Assembly: GCA_038503065.1 (NCBI GenBank)
Contig: JBCAMK010000001.1
Coordinates: forward strand, 372,001-436,000
Source of the DNA: Paragyromitra xinjiangensis
Taxonomy: Eukaryota; Ascomycota; Pezizomycetes; Pezizales; Discinaceae
Direction: 5' to 3'
DNA: 64,000 bases
Positions 15,759-26,199 of the stretch are shown piece after piece. Each line of letters begins with the position of its first letter. Positions within the stretch are counted from its first letter, which is position 1. A model generated the notes under the pieces. It saw only the letters and a list, made by a program, of their open reading frames with translations. It searched no databases and was not told where the DNA came from. Made by a program: the position numbers and the translations under genes.

Positions 15759-18255
15759 CGTTGATATTCAATCGTTTTGTGTCTCCCAGCCAAATTCACA
15801 CAAGGCTGTGGCGTGGCATTCGTTGGCAAGGTCATCGTCTGGCCTGGTATCCCCATTTAGACAAGTGATGCTGGTTGGCTGAGACTTGACAGGGGTCGCT
15901 TGGCTATGTGCTGCTCTCATTCGTCTTACAAGTAGAATGTTTCTGAACAGCCACCTTTGGCGTAACATGTGGCAGAAGTCGAAACTGGTGGCGCAAAACT
16001 ACAAATATATCGATGGACTAAAGTGAAGTTAGCTACTATGGATGTCCTTAGTCTCGTGCCATACATTCCGGTCGTCCAGATTTTCCCGACACTCGACGTT
16101 CAAAATCTATATTCTCCCTACACTCGCGTCAACCACCAAAATTAAATAGCGATTTACCAAAAAGTCTGGAATCGAGACTAGGATGTCCTCACATTCTAGG
16201 ATGAGTTAATTGCTGGTTTTTTTTAGCAAATAAAATTATATGGTAATATATTAGTCGAAATGTAGTTGTCTCAAAAGCCGAATCAATTAAGCCTAAAGGT
16301 GTGTACAATCCTCCGAGTTTCCGGCTAGGTACATGTATCCAACAAGCCCTGAGGATCACGTTTTCTTACTGTACTTCATGAATTGAACCCCCTAGATTGA
16401 CCGCCAAATACTGTTATCTTGCAGCACCTTAGTGGTCAGGGAGTGTTGGGAAACTGCTGATATATTACCTATTTACTCGTGTGGGGGTTGCCAAATGATA
16501 AATTGCAAATATTATGCTCTAAGGGCAGTAGCAGTCACCAACAGGTATATCTCAAAGGTTAGAATAGATAGTTGGGTTGGAATTTGAGAATTGAACTTAG
16601 CCCACTACTTTGCCACTGAAGGTAAAGTTTCACCTCCCTCCAGTGGCTATCGATATCCCCTGGATCGTAGTCAGATGTTTTCACAGACTCCAGTCAGTGA
16701 ATTTGAAACATCTCCCCGCAAATTCTTATGTTTTACAGTTAGGAATTCATGAGCGGAGACTTAGCAGGGCCTATTAGGTATCTCTACTGTAATTGGCAAG
16801 TTTAGGTTGCAAACCTCTAGAGACAATCAACTAAAGCCTGAAGTATTGAATTTCGGTGCGTGAGAAGCTACGATCGAGAGGATAGCCCGAAGTCAACCGC
16901 CTGTCTGCCACGGCATCTTTACATGTCCCTAGGAATGAAACTTGACGGGAGATTTCGTAAGCATCTGCATGTTCGTGTACATAGGGTGCACGAAAGTGAT
17001 GCACATTTGGCTTGGTAACGAGTATATCACTACAATTTCCCACAACACAACCCCCAGGAGATCCGCAGATTTCAACTGGAATGTATATCTTCTATGCTCA
17101 GTGAGGGGATATTGCTTGTTAATGTTGTAAAAAGCTCCCTATTAGTGCAAAGGTTGTGCCGAGGGCAAAGTCACTATCAGATGGTCCAGATTTTCGCACA
17201 AAATACACTTCTTTTAATTACTTCCCTGCCAGAAGTGAAATATACACCATCTACATGTAATTGACCTCCCTGGAATTCAGCAGCTCTCAGAAATATGTGG
17301 TGGAGAAATATAGCCTAGTCGCGATGTGCATCACTTTTGTGCACCCTATTTACCGGGTTGGTGGTATATTTATCTGAGTTCCTGACTGGGAGATAGTGTG
17401 ATCTAACTATATTCCCGTATCCTTCCGATCCGATATCCCAAATTCTCTAGGATAGCTCCCAGAAATGCCTGGGAATTAGCCATACCAACTACTCAAGTAA
17501 AGAGGATAACTAAACATATTTGGCTATGCCTTCATTGGAATGAAATCAATGCTGGCCGGAAAATCGGGCTAGCTGGTGAAACAGAACCTACATCCACGGG
17601 TGGAATGGTGAAAGCCACAAGTTGCATCGTGCTCAGCATGGTTTAACCTGAAGGGTGTCCTTTTCTTCTCCGTACAACCTTTTTGTCGGAATAAGCGGAT
17701 GATAGAACATGTCTCGGCCCATTGTGGCTTCACTTGAGTTCTGAAGGCGTGACTTTCTGCACTGCTAGTTCACCTTTACATAAGACTTGCATTTGGTGCT
17801 GGCACCGTCCAAGAGTCAAGCATTCCAGTTCCTAGCCCAATTATCAATTAGCGAGACGAACTTCAATCCTCCTCTAGGATTGTTGGGGAAGACACACCTA
17901 TTAGACAGCAGGATTTTTACTCTTGCGTCAACATTATCCAAGGCTAGTTGACGCGATCACCGAACCACCAACAGGGTAGCCATCCACGCCCCTGGGAAGT
18001 TGTGGGGAGTTGAACGGCAATCGCCACCCGTTGCTCGGGATCTTTCCTCGAGTCGCGTGCCTCCACAAACTCCCGACTCGCTATCGATACGCACAGACAC
18101 ACACAGCCTGCTGGGAACACAAGGAAGATACTCATATGTAGGTATTGTCTGCTACTTATGGGCCACCATCCCCCTCCCCTCCAACTTATGAGCTCACTTA
18201 CACCACACCAGCTTAAGTCACCTAACCATTCTCCGTCCTCACAAAGAAAAGAAAA
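15759..18255. other. Gene-poor region with an inverted-repeat element
   Basis: About 2.5 kb with no supported gene. It includes the kinase-ankyrin promoter and the inverted-repeat element at 16980-17350. Short open frames (for example 16831-17130 and 17944-18297) overlap on opposite strands and are uninformative. Two copies of the palindrome TACATGTA occur at 16330 and 17252. Confidence 0.5.
16980..17350. mobile_element. Inverted-repeat (MITE-like) element, TA-flanked
   Basis: A 371-bp segment. The left end CATAGGGTGCACGAAAGTGA continues to TGCACAT, and the right end is its reverse complement (…ATGTGCATCACTTTTGTGCACCCTATT) with two or three mismatches. TA lies outside both ends (16978-16979 and 17351-17352). 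The interior is AT-rich and without coding potential, so this is a non-autonomous element. Its ends differ from the CCGTAT family. Confidence 0.7.
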
Positions 18256-18581
18256 ATGCCTGCTCGCATCTTTACGTTCGTCTCTCCAATTTTCCAATTC
18301 CTTCTCGTGGTAGCGTCGGCTAACCGTCAGAATAGCACTCGAGGCACTCTTGCCACAGTTGTTGCCCTTACGGGCCTCGGCGTTGCAGCTCTCAACTTGA
18401 ACTCAAAGGCTGAGGCTGCGAAAAGAGCTCAGGCAGCTGTTAGCACAACTGGCCAGAGCTTCGCTCTTGGAGGCTGTGAACGTTCTGGTGAGTTGCTCTT
18501 CCGCCACAATGAGCTTGAACCAAACATCATCCTATATGCTAGTTTTACTTACTCCATTCATATCCAGGTGGCGGAGTTTAA
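18256..18581 (+). CDS. Small hydrophobic protein, unknown function
   Basis: Not recognised. Two exons are inferred: 18256-18487 and 18568-18581, with a GTGAGT donor and ATATCCAG acceptor; the product is 81 residues ending GCERSGGGV. The start ATG has a good context (AAAAATGCC). Two hydrophobic stretches, at about 6-20 and 31-47, suggest a signal anchor plus a membrane segment; an Ala/Lys-rich helix (SKAEAAKRAQAAV) follows. Unspliced, the frame would read to 18717 with less protein-like content. The sequence is compositionally plausible but unsupported by any family I know. Confidence 0.5.
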
Positions 18582-20227
18582 TTTAAACGGCTATAATATA
18601 ACAACCAGACGAGAGCGTTGCTGCATTATGCTTGTTATTCAGTTGTTTTACGACCCTCGAGAACAACCAGGCTTGATTAACGTTTGTTCAGCATTGAATG
18701 CTCCCAGACAGCCTTAAGACGAAAACGCCGACAAAGCCGCGGAAAGGGAAACGAAGAAGCGGATATGGTGTCTTGGAGTTCGGTTTTTGAATTCTTGTGT
18801 ATTATATTATCGGGCTTACGACATAAGTACAAAGTAATCGAGCTTTAGGCTCGGCAATGACCGACCTGATTGACCCCGACCAAATTGAAAGAAGACGAAA
18901 GAAGAAAGAGAGAGAAGACGAAAGGATGCTGAATTTGACCATCGTGGCATACTGAGAAATTTTTCATCCCTGGCAGGTACGACCACTGGGTAAAAGTACC
19001 TTTAAAACATATCTCGGAAGGCGAAACCGCCAGTAATCTCGAGGTTATGCATACAATCGCCCTATAAGAATTCGGGTTATAGGAATACCCACCTTATCAG
19101 GATATGCAGCCCAGACTAGACAGGGATTATATTATGCACGCCAGTACTTTCCTGAAGGAATGTTTACTTTGTAAGAATATAAGCTTTTTCCAGCCTCGCA
19201 TATTTATGGGTAATTGTACTATATCGGTAAGACTCTATCTAGAAGTCAGATTAGGATGTTTGTCTTTAGTAGTGACTTTTCGATATAGTTAACGCGAATT
19301 TTGTTGGATGTTGTCCTATTTCGCCATCTGAGACATGTTTCACGAACAATTTCTCCAGTGATCATCTACCCCGGAAGGTATACAAGTATCTAGTCTAATC
19401 TCAATATTACAGATCTTCTATAGAAACAGTTCGCTTACATTTTCTCTTAAACTACTGCCAAAAGATTCAGTCGTATCCCTAACTTTTCCACGAACATTGC
19501 ATAGTGCCCCATCTAGCTCTCTAATGGACGTTCTTAACTTTGTTGCCATGTAAGGAGAATCATCTTTCGTGGGCTGCTAGGGGGCGGGTGATTTTTAAGA
19601 GGAAGAACTCTTCCTACGACTGGTTACTAAGGACTGGATTCAACATACTAATATCTCGAACCAAAACGAGAAAGCGCGAAAAGGATCATTGATACCGGGT
19701 GAATACTACATATATTGATTGGTTCGACTTAGGGTCTGGACTAAAAGCTAGCCCACTAGGAAGCTGGTCCTTACATAGGTGCCTCCAACCAAACCAGAAA
19801 CCTTACAAAAGGGCCCTTGGAAATAACGCCTCACATCTCGACAATACAATAAAGCTTGAAACCCTTTGCCTAAGCGTTTTCATCGACATGGATTCCTCCC
19901 ATGTTGGGCATAGCAGAAACATAACAGAACTACGGAAATCTGCCGTAGCCGTTTTGTCGATGCTTAATTTCCGCGGAACCCTCTAGATCAGCGTTTTTCT
20001 GTTTTTTTCACTTCCCTGCAATCAATAAATTAATAAGATATTTTCGCGATAAGACACTAAACATCGGGTACAGCCAACGTACCCAAGACAATGAATTGGC
20101 CGATCACGCGTACGTAGCAGATGACTTCTGGGCTCTTAGAGACACACTCTCACGAGTTCGGTGTAGACCTGTCGATATTGCAAAGATCTATGATTACGAG
20201 CTTTGGGGATAGATTTTTGTACATGCG
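18582..20227. other. Gene-poor region with scattered open frames
   Basis: No clear gene. A purine-rich tract lies at about 18890-18925. Open frames at 19104-19292 and 19699-19986 lack recognisable content. The frame 19949-20209 is open for about 86 codons, in phase with the gene starting at 20228 and separated from it by one TAG (20210-20212); it may be a broken upstream part of that gene. Confidence 0.45.
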
Positions 20228-20831
20228 ATGCCGACTTCCCGCGCCATTTGGGGAGATGATCAAGACGAGAAGGTCATAAAAACACGAAAGACGACGAAAG
20301 ATTATGTCGGAGAGACTTGGGCTACTTTCCGAACAGCACACAAGAGAATATTTGAATTGCGGGCAGAGGTCGCGAATATGGAGGTTGGAGTATGTGCCAT
20401 ATTTCGCCCTTTTCTCCCATAAATATACCCCAAGCGCTGGTCACTCAAAGATATCTTAGAAATCCTACAAGTGTCAGCTCTACAAGCTTCTACCCGGGGA
20501 GAATCGCCTCGACATCCTGAATTTTCTTGACGTTATCTCCCAGTGGCATCCTATTTGTGAGGGCTTCTAGGATTTCAAAGTTATGAAAATCAGGTAGACC
20601 GTTATTTCTTATTTAGGCACGAGAAAATATGTAGAATATTGGGACAGAACCCAGCGTGAACCCCTCAAGCTTATCTCTCCGGGTATGGAGGATAACTCAG
20701 AGTATTGGGTACATATTTGGAAGATAATAGCCGGGATCAGAGTAGGCAGTATTGATGGATCCGTCTATCCGATGGTCGATACATTAATTGAACGTATCGA
20801 GCTAGTAGATAGGTTGGAGGTCGAAAACTAA
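20228..20831 (+). CDS. Unrecognised three-exon gene (possibly truncated or pseudogenic at its 5' end)
   Basis: Not recognised. Three exons join cleanly: 20228-20389, 20472-20556 and 20617-20831. Both introns start GTATGT or GTGAGG and end AAG or TAG; the product is 153 residues. The first exon is charged (WGDDQDEKVIKTRKTTKDYV) with a helical segment (TAHKRIFELRAEV). The later exons encode a Trp/Ile-rich region with CQLYKLLPGENRLDILNFLD and YWVHIWKIIAGIRVGSIDGS, which look like folded protein. The agreement of three frames across two introns argues for a real coding origin. The in-frame open stretch upstream, ended by a single TAG at 20210, suggests either a longer ancestral protein or a chance frame. 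A 124-bp hairpin element lies 130 bp downstream. Confidence 0.5.
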
Positions 20832-21420
20832 ACCTGGTAGTTGACTACGATGCGCGCTATCAGGGGTGGATAAATGTACTCTAGACATGGCATAAGATAC
20901 GATAAATGAAGATATGCAGTCGCAGTGATTCTTGATAGGAAACGGCCAACGTCATTGCTGTACTTGTCCTCCACCATAAGAACCGGAAAACAGGGGGGGA
21001 TGTAGCTTTGTATGCTACTCAGGCTTCCCAACATACAAAGTCATACACCCCCTATTTTCCGGTTCTTATGGTGGAGGACAAGTATAGTCATCATCAGGCC
21101 TCACTCGGACTTTGCGACCTTCGGGTTGCGTCGAGGTAGCGGTTAAATCACAACCATCTAAAAAAATCGATATAAAACAAGGTATCCAGAGAAAGATGAA
21201 ATTGACTTAGTATTAGAGGCCCTTTGTTAAATTCGTGTAATCAGAGTTCATATAATAGCTTCCCAGAGTGCACAGACAGGTAGGGTAACAGGTCCCCGCA
21301 GCCCCGCAAACATGTTTCATAGCATCCATATGCCAAGCCGCAAGCTTCTAGGCCCGAGCCGCAACATCACGAAGCTCCATTCGCATCACGGTAAACATCC
21401 CCCCACAATTGCCCTTCATC
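20832..21420. other. Intergenic region containing a foldback element
   Basis: Holds the hairpin element 20961-21084 and the promoter region of the ARPC3 gene. No other feature seen. Confidence 0.55.
20961..21084. mobile_element. Foldback hairpin element, 124 bp
   Basis: Two arms of about 52 bp, starting TACTTGTCCTCCACCATAAG on the left and ending with its reverse complement on the right, around a loop of about 18 bases. The outer 30 bp match perfectly; inner positions have a few mismatches. The element begins and ends with TA, consistent with a TA target duplication. It is too short to encode anything. Confidence 0.8.
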
Positions 21421-22338
21421 ATGCCAGTGAGCTCCCATTTTCTGCCTTAACCATATTTTAACCCAAAAAAAGTTCACCTAATTGACATACAAATTCACAG
21501 GCCTACCACTCTGCATTCCTCCAAGACGCCGACGTCCGCGTCATCGGTAAGTCAAATGCCCCTAGGTGCCTGTTGCTCCCAGACTCATCAATGCTAATGA
21601 AATACCGTATAGGGAACTTCGCTCTCCTTCCCCTACGTACTCGCACTCGAGGGCCGGCATACACGTTACCTCCACTCCCCCCATCTATTACAAGCGACCT
21701 TGACATCGACCCAGACAGCGAGCACTATGATATTCTGGACGAGACAATCACGCTTTTCCGCGCAAACACTTTGTTCCGGAACTTTGAAATTAAGGGCCCT
21801 GCTGATAGGACACTGATCTATGGAATCCTTTGGATCTCCGATTGCTTGGGAAAGATCAAGCCGAACATGAGTTTACGAGACTCTGAGAAGGTGCTGCACC
21901 ATTATTATTCCCTTTCTCTTTGTTATGGCAATGTGGTCAATCAGCAGATATTTCGGAGCTTTTTACGTTATACAATTTCCGCTGACCACCCCCCTTACTT
22001 AGGCTCTCCAAACTTCTGCGTTGGACCACTTTGCTCTTCCTGGCGACCCTTCGTTCCCTCTAAATGCTCTCTATCAGCCTCCAGGTGATAGGTCTGAGGC
22101 TGAGACTATGAGAGGTTATGTAAGCCAGATGAGGCAGGAACTGGTTACTAGGCTACTCAATAGGGTTTATGCGGATGGTACTGGCAAGCCGAGTAAGGTA
22201 CGTGCAAGGCACTGCTTGGAGGGCTACACCTCCTGCTGAATGTAACTTCAGTTTAGTCCTAAGCTAACATGCGTATGTGTCAAACCGCAGTGGTGGCTGA
22301 GCTTCACTAAGAGAAGGTTTATGGGCAAGAGCTTTTGA
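21421..22338 (+). CDS. ARC18: Arp2/3 complex 21-kDa subunit (ARPC3 / Arc18)
   Basis: Subunit of the seven-protein Arp2/3 complex that nucleates branched actin at cortical patches and endocytic sites. Five exons: 21421-21426, 21501-21546, 21613-21890, 22003-22197 and 22291-22338; 190 residues against about 178 in animals and yeast. The first coding exon is only six bases (Met-Pro). Splicing it to the second gives MPAYHS, identical to the human N-terminus, which decides the start. Also seen: VIGNFALLPLRTR, ADRTLIYGILWISDCL, LPGDPSFPLNALY, MRGYVSQMRQELVTRL and the C-terminal WWLSFTKRRFMGKSF. There is a small insertion after the N-terminal block (about residues 32-47). All introns are GT-AG. Confidence 0.95.
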
Positions 22339-22782
22339 GTTGATATTGTAGACATATGACGTTTTAGATTGTCGGTTGGATTCAGTATGGATTAAATACG
22401 GAAAAGAAGGCGTAAGATATCAACTCTCTCTCGATTGTGGTTTCACATTCTTCAAAAATTCTTGGTTCAAAGGCATAAGATTTGGTTTCGACCTATCGCT
22501 TTGTAGTTTGTTCTCTTTAAGATAGCTTGAGTACTTATGGCCAGCAATTTGTTCGTTTTTGGCCATTATTGGTAATTCATTTTGTGATACGGCAATGACA
22601 GCTCCTTTGCCGAGTGATAAGCCATGGTGATCAGAAGCGTAGATAACTCTTTGAAGTTACCCGGCCCTCGACGTCACAGCTCTCCCCACCAAATTTTGTT
22701 TCTTAACTAGAAAGTAGAGACTCCGCAAAACAACCTCCACCACTAATATTTCACCGCAGTAAATGGTACCAAAGGCCGCATA
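22339..22782. other. Intergenic region between ARPC3 and AFG2
   Basis: About 440 bases, with the ARPC3 3' region and AFG2 promoter. No gene or repeat seen. Confidence 0.6.
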
Positions 22783-25578
22783 ATGCCACCAAAAACAGCC
22801 AATCTAGCTCACCCTTTGAAGGGCGGTGCTCATTCTCAAATTTTCACCGTGTAACCTCCTCCCTCTCCCTTCTTCCTCAATATATCGGGCTAACGCCCAA
22901 TACGAGTTCAAGCCGCCCAACCCTATTTCCAGTATCTCACAAAACATTCCTCCGCATTAACGTCCATAGACAAGCCCTCAACCTACTCGATGTCAAAGCT
23001 GGGGACCTATGCCATGTTTCGATTGCACCTGAGCCAGATGAAGCCACTAACAGTAACGGCGAAGCTAAAACCAAAATATTCCCAGCAATCGCATGGTTAG
23101 CTGCAGATCCGCATCTGCAGAGACATATTGCTCTAATCTCGGAAAATGTCAGAAGCATGTTGGGAATTGGATTTGAGAATAAAATTGTGGTAGGGAAATA
23201 TACGGAGAAGGTTGAAGAAGCAGTGACAGTAGTGGTTAAGGAATCTGAGGTTGAAGAGGCTGTGACACCAACGGCGGGGAAGAATGGGGTTGCAGCTGCA
23301 GCTTCAGGGAAAAGGTTGAAGGTAGGAATTGAAAAAGGGCAGGTAGAGGGGTGGAAATGGTATTTGGAGCATATTTTCGGTACGTGGCGAGGAACCAATA
23401 AAATCGTAGCTATAACGCGCATAATTTTTCGCTCGTTCCTGAAGAATTGCGCTGAGATTTTCTTTTTGTGCGTAGTGGAAGCAAAATACATCTCAGAAGG
23501 ACTGGTCTTTAATTCCATCGAATATAAAGGAAGAAAACGAGCATTCAGAGTCGAGAAGATAATTTCCAAAAACACATCTAACAGATCTGAAAACACCACC
23601 AATATACAAGCTTATAGAGTGACTGAAAGCACAACCGTTGAGCTCATCCAGGACGAAGCCGCACCTGAGGGCGTGCCGAAGACCAAATCTTCCTCCGTAG
23701 CAAAACGAACACCCCCACCTCCACAAACAGAATCCTCAGTAACCCTTGCTACACCCTCTCGTATCACATTTAGCTCCATAGGTGGTCTCTCTAAACAAAT
23801 CACCACACTCAAAACGCTTCTCCTCTCGACTTTACACCAGTCCCACCACTTTACCCGCTTCAACCTTACCCCTCCCCGCGGTATCTTACTCTATGGTCCT
23901 CCAGGCACAGGGAAAACCCTCCTTTTAAAGGCCATTGCCTCAGAAATTGACGCGAAATGCTTCGTCCTCAATGGTAGTGTGGTGGGTAAATACATGGGCG
24001 AGTCCGAAGCCGCTGTCAGGAAAGTGTTCTCAGAAGCACGCAAGAACCAGCCTGCAGTCGTGTTTATAGATGAGGTTGACAGTCTTGCTCCCAAACGAGG
24101 GGCTGGGGATGGTAGTGAAGGACGAGTAGTAGCAACACTATTGACAGAGATGGACGGAATGGATTATGTCTCTGACGATGGTAGCCCCGTGAAGGTTGTG
24201 GTTGTGGCAGCGACGAATAGACCTAACGCAGTCGACGAGGCTCTTCGTCGGCCTGGAAGATTTGATCGTGAGATTGAGATTGGAATCCCAGATGTGGATT
24301 CACGGAGGGAGATTTTGGCATTGTTGATGTGCGAGTTGCCATTTGAAGGGGTGGAAGGAAACGAGAAGGAAGATTTTATAAAGGCGCTCGCGGGAAGAAC
24401 CCATGGATTTGTAGGTGCGGACCTGGAGGCGTTGGTGAGAACGGGGTTTACTATTAGCTTGAAAAGGCTAGGCGTAGATACATCGCAAGAGGTGGGAAGT
24501 GGGCGGGAAAAGAAAGCACAAGTTGAAAGCGAGCAAGAAGTAATATTGCGAGAGGAGGATATTGAAGCTGCACTAAAGGACGTAAGGCCGACGGCAATGA
24601 GGGAGATCTTTTTAGAGCCGCCGAAAGTAAGGTGGTCAGACATTGGCGGCCAGGAAGAGGTTAAGCAACGTTTGCGGGAAGCTGTAGAATGGCCATTAAC
24701 GGTGAGTTTTCGTATTTGTGTGTATTTTTCCCGTCTGCAACGTTAACAATTTCAACCCTCAGCACCCTGAAGTTTTTGCTCGTCTTGGTGGCACCCCCAG
24801 GAAAGGTCTTCTCCTTTACGGTCCTCCGGGGTGCTCTAAGACACTTACAGCAAAAGCGCTCGCTACAGAGGCAGGCCTCAATTTCATGGCTGTCAAGGGG
24901 CCTGAGCTGTTTAGCATGTATGTTGGCGAGTCCGAGCGCGCCGTTCGGGAAGTGTTTCGAAAGGCTAGAGCCGCAAGCCCGAGTATTATATTCTTCGATG
25001 AGATTGATGCACTAAGTGCATCGAGAGAAGGTGGACAGGGGAAGAGCGGAGGTGGTGGTGTAGGCGCGAGTGTTTTGACAGCGTTGTTAAATGAGATGGA
25101 TGGGATTGAGAGTTTGAAGAATGTTACGATTCTAGCAGCAACTAATAGGCCGGAGATCATTGTATACTGCCCCTCTTTCCCCTTACTTTCTGGGTTTTGG
25201 GTATTTACGTGGCGATACTGATCACATAGATAGGATCCGGCGCTACTTCGGCCAGGAAGACTTGATACAATTCTCTACGTTGGGCCCCCAGACCTCGAAG
25301 CTCGAAGACAAATACTGGAGATCAAAACAAAGAAGATGTCAATTTCCCCCAATATTGACCTTGAAGAGTTGTCACAAAAGACGGATGGGTACTCTGGAGC
25401 CGAAATTGTCAATATCTGCGACGAGGCCATCCACTACGCCATGCGCGAGTCTTTTGATATTGAAGCTGTCGGCAAGAGGCACTTCGGTCAAGCGATGGAG
25501 AAGGCGGTGCCTCAGATCACAAACGCTATGAGGGAGCGGTATGAGAGATGGTCTGTTGGTGGAGTAAAAAAGATATAA
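22783..25578 (+). CDS. AFG2: AAA ATPase Afg2/Drg1 (ribosome biogenesis)
   Basis: Type II AAA ATPase that releases Rlp24 from cytoplasmic pre-60S particles. Five exons: 22783-22850, 22913-23379, 23476-24701, 24763-25161 and 25234-25578; 834 residues. The start at 22783 was chosen because only splicing at 22850/22913 joins it to the N-domain frame, giving the family-like FTVRP segment; the branch point is GCTAAC. The 96-nt intron 2 is a multiple of three, so reading through it would also stay open. Domains: N-domain to about 215; D1 with GPPGTGKT (about residue 320), [10 protein letters not shown] and [10 protein letters not shown]2 with GPPGCSKT (about 609), [12 protein letters not shown] and LRPGRLD. 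The GCSKT form of the D2 Walker A is, to my knowledge, normal for Afg2/SPATA5 proteins. Close same-strand neighbour of ARPC3. Confidence 0.95.
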
Positions 25579-26199
25579 GTCACAATTTCTCACTAGCTGT
25601 CCAGAGTGAATTTCCCGCCCACATTTTAGCTTCCCCCCGATATTTTGTGTTTAAACCTAGGTTCTCCTTAAATCCCAATGTCCATAATATCAATAAAATG
25701 ATGATTGGGGAATCCAGGTAGCTAATCTAATCAGGTCGAGTGAAGATCTGTGATCCGCGGTAAAATTTAAAGGTTTGATCTTTGTTACATTTCTTACCGC
25801 AATACACTAGGAACTAGATTTAGTGAGCTCTAGAAACTTTATTGCTTAGCTACATGTAATGATGTCGCCTAAGGAGCCCGATTACAATCTTAACATCCCA
25901 CTTCGAGCCCCTCCTTACAGAAGAAAAAACCATTAGCCAAAGTGCCTTCGAAAAACGTGTATAAGTCCAAGAAAGATTTAGACAGAAACATCGCTTCTTT
26001 CAAGATGTCGCTTTGTTTAAAGCATGAAATTCCTACGTGTGGGCACCCTAGGGGCTTTGCCATGGTCAAACTCTTTTAGCTCGCTTCCTTTCAACTTCCC
26101 ATCGCCCCCCAAAACTACGTGTGGTATCCTATGGCTATTTTTTAATCACTAAGCTAGAGCCACTGATAGGCTACAATTATTAAAGTAAAATAGTCCTAA
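25579..26199. other. Intergenic region between convergent genes
   Basis: About 620 bases between the AFG2 stop and the TFIIIC-subunit stop, so it holds two 3' regions. One TACATGTA palindrome at 25851. Nothing else seen. Confidence 0.6.

Noticed and set aside
22783..25578. GPPGCSKT in the second ATPase module of AFG2 looked like a defective Walker A motif
   Set aside because: From family knowledge, this Gly-Cys-Ser-Lys-Thr form is the usual D2 P-loop of Afg2/SPATA5 proteins; the Lys and Thr are present.
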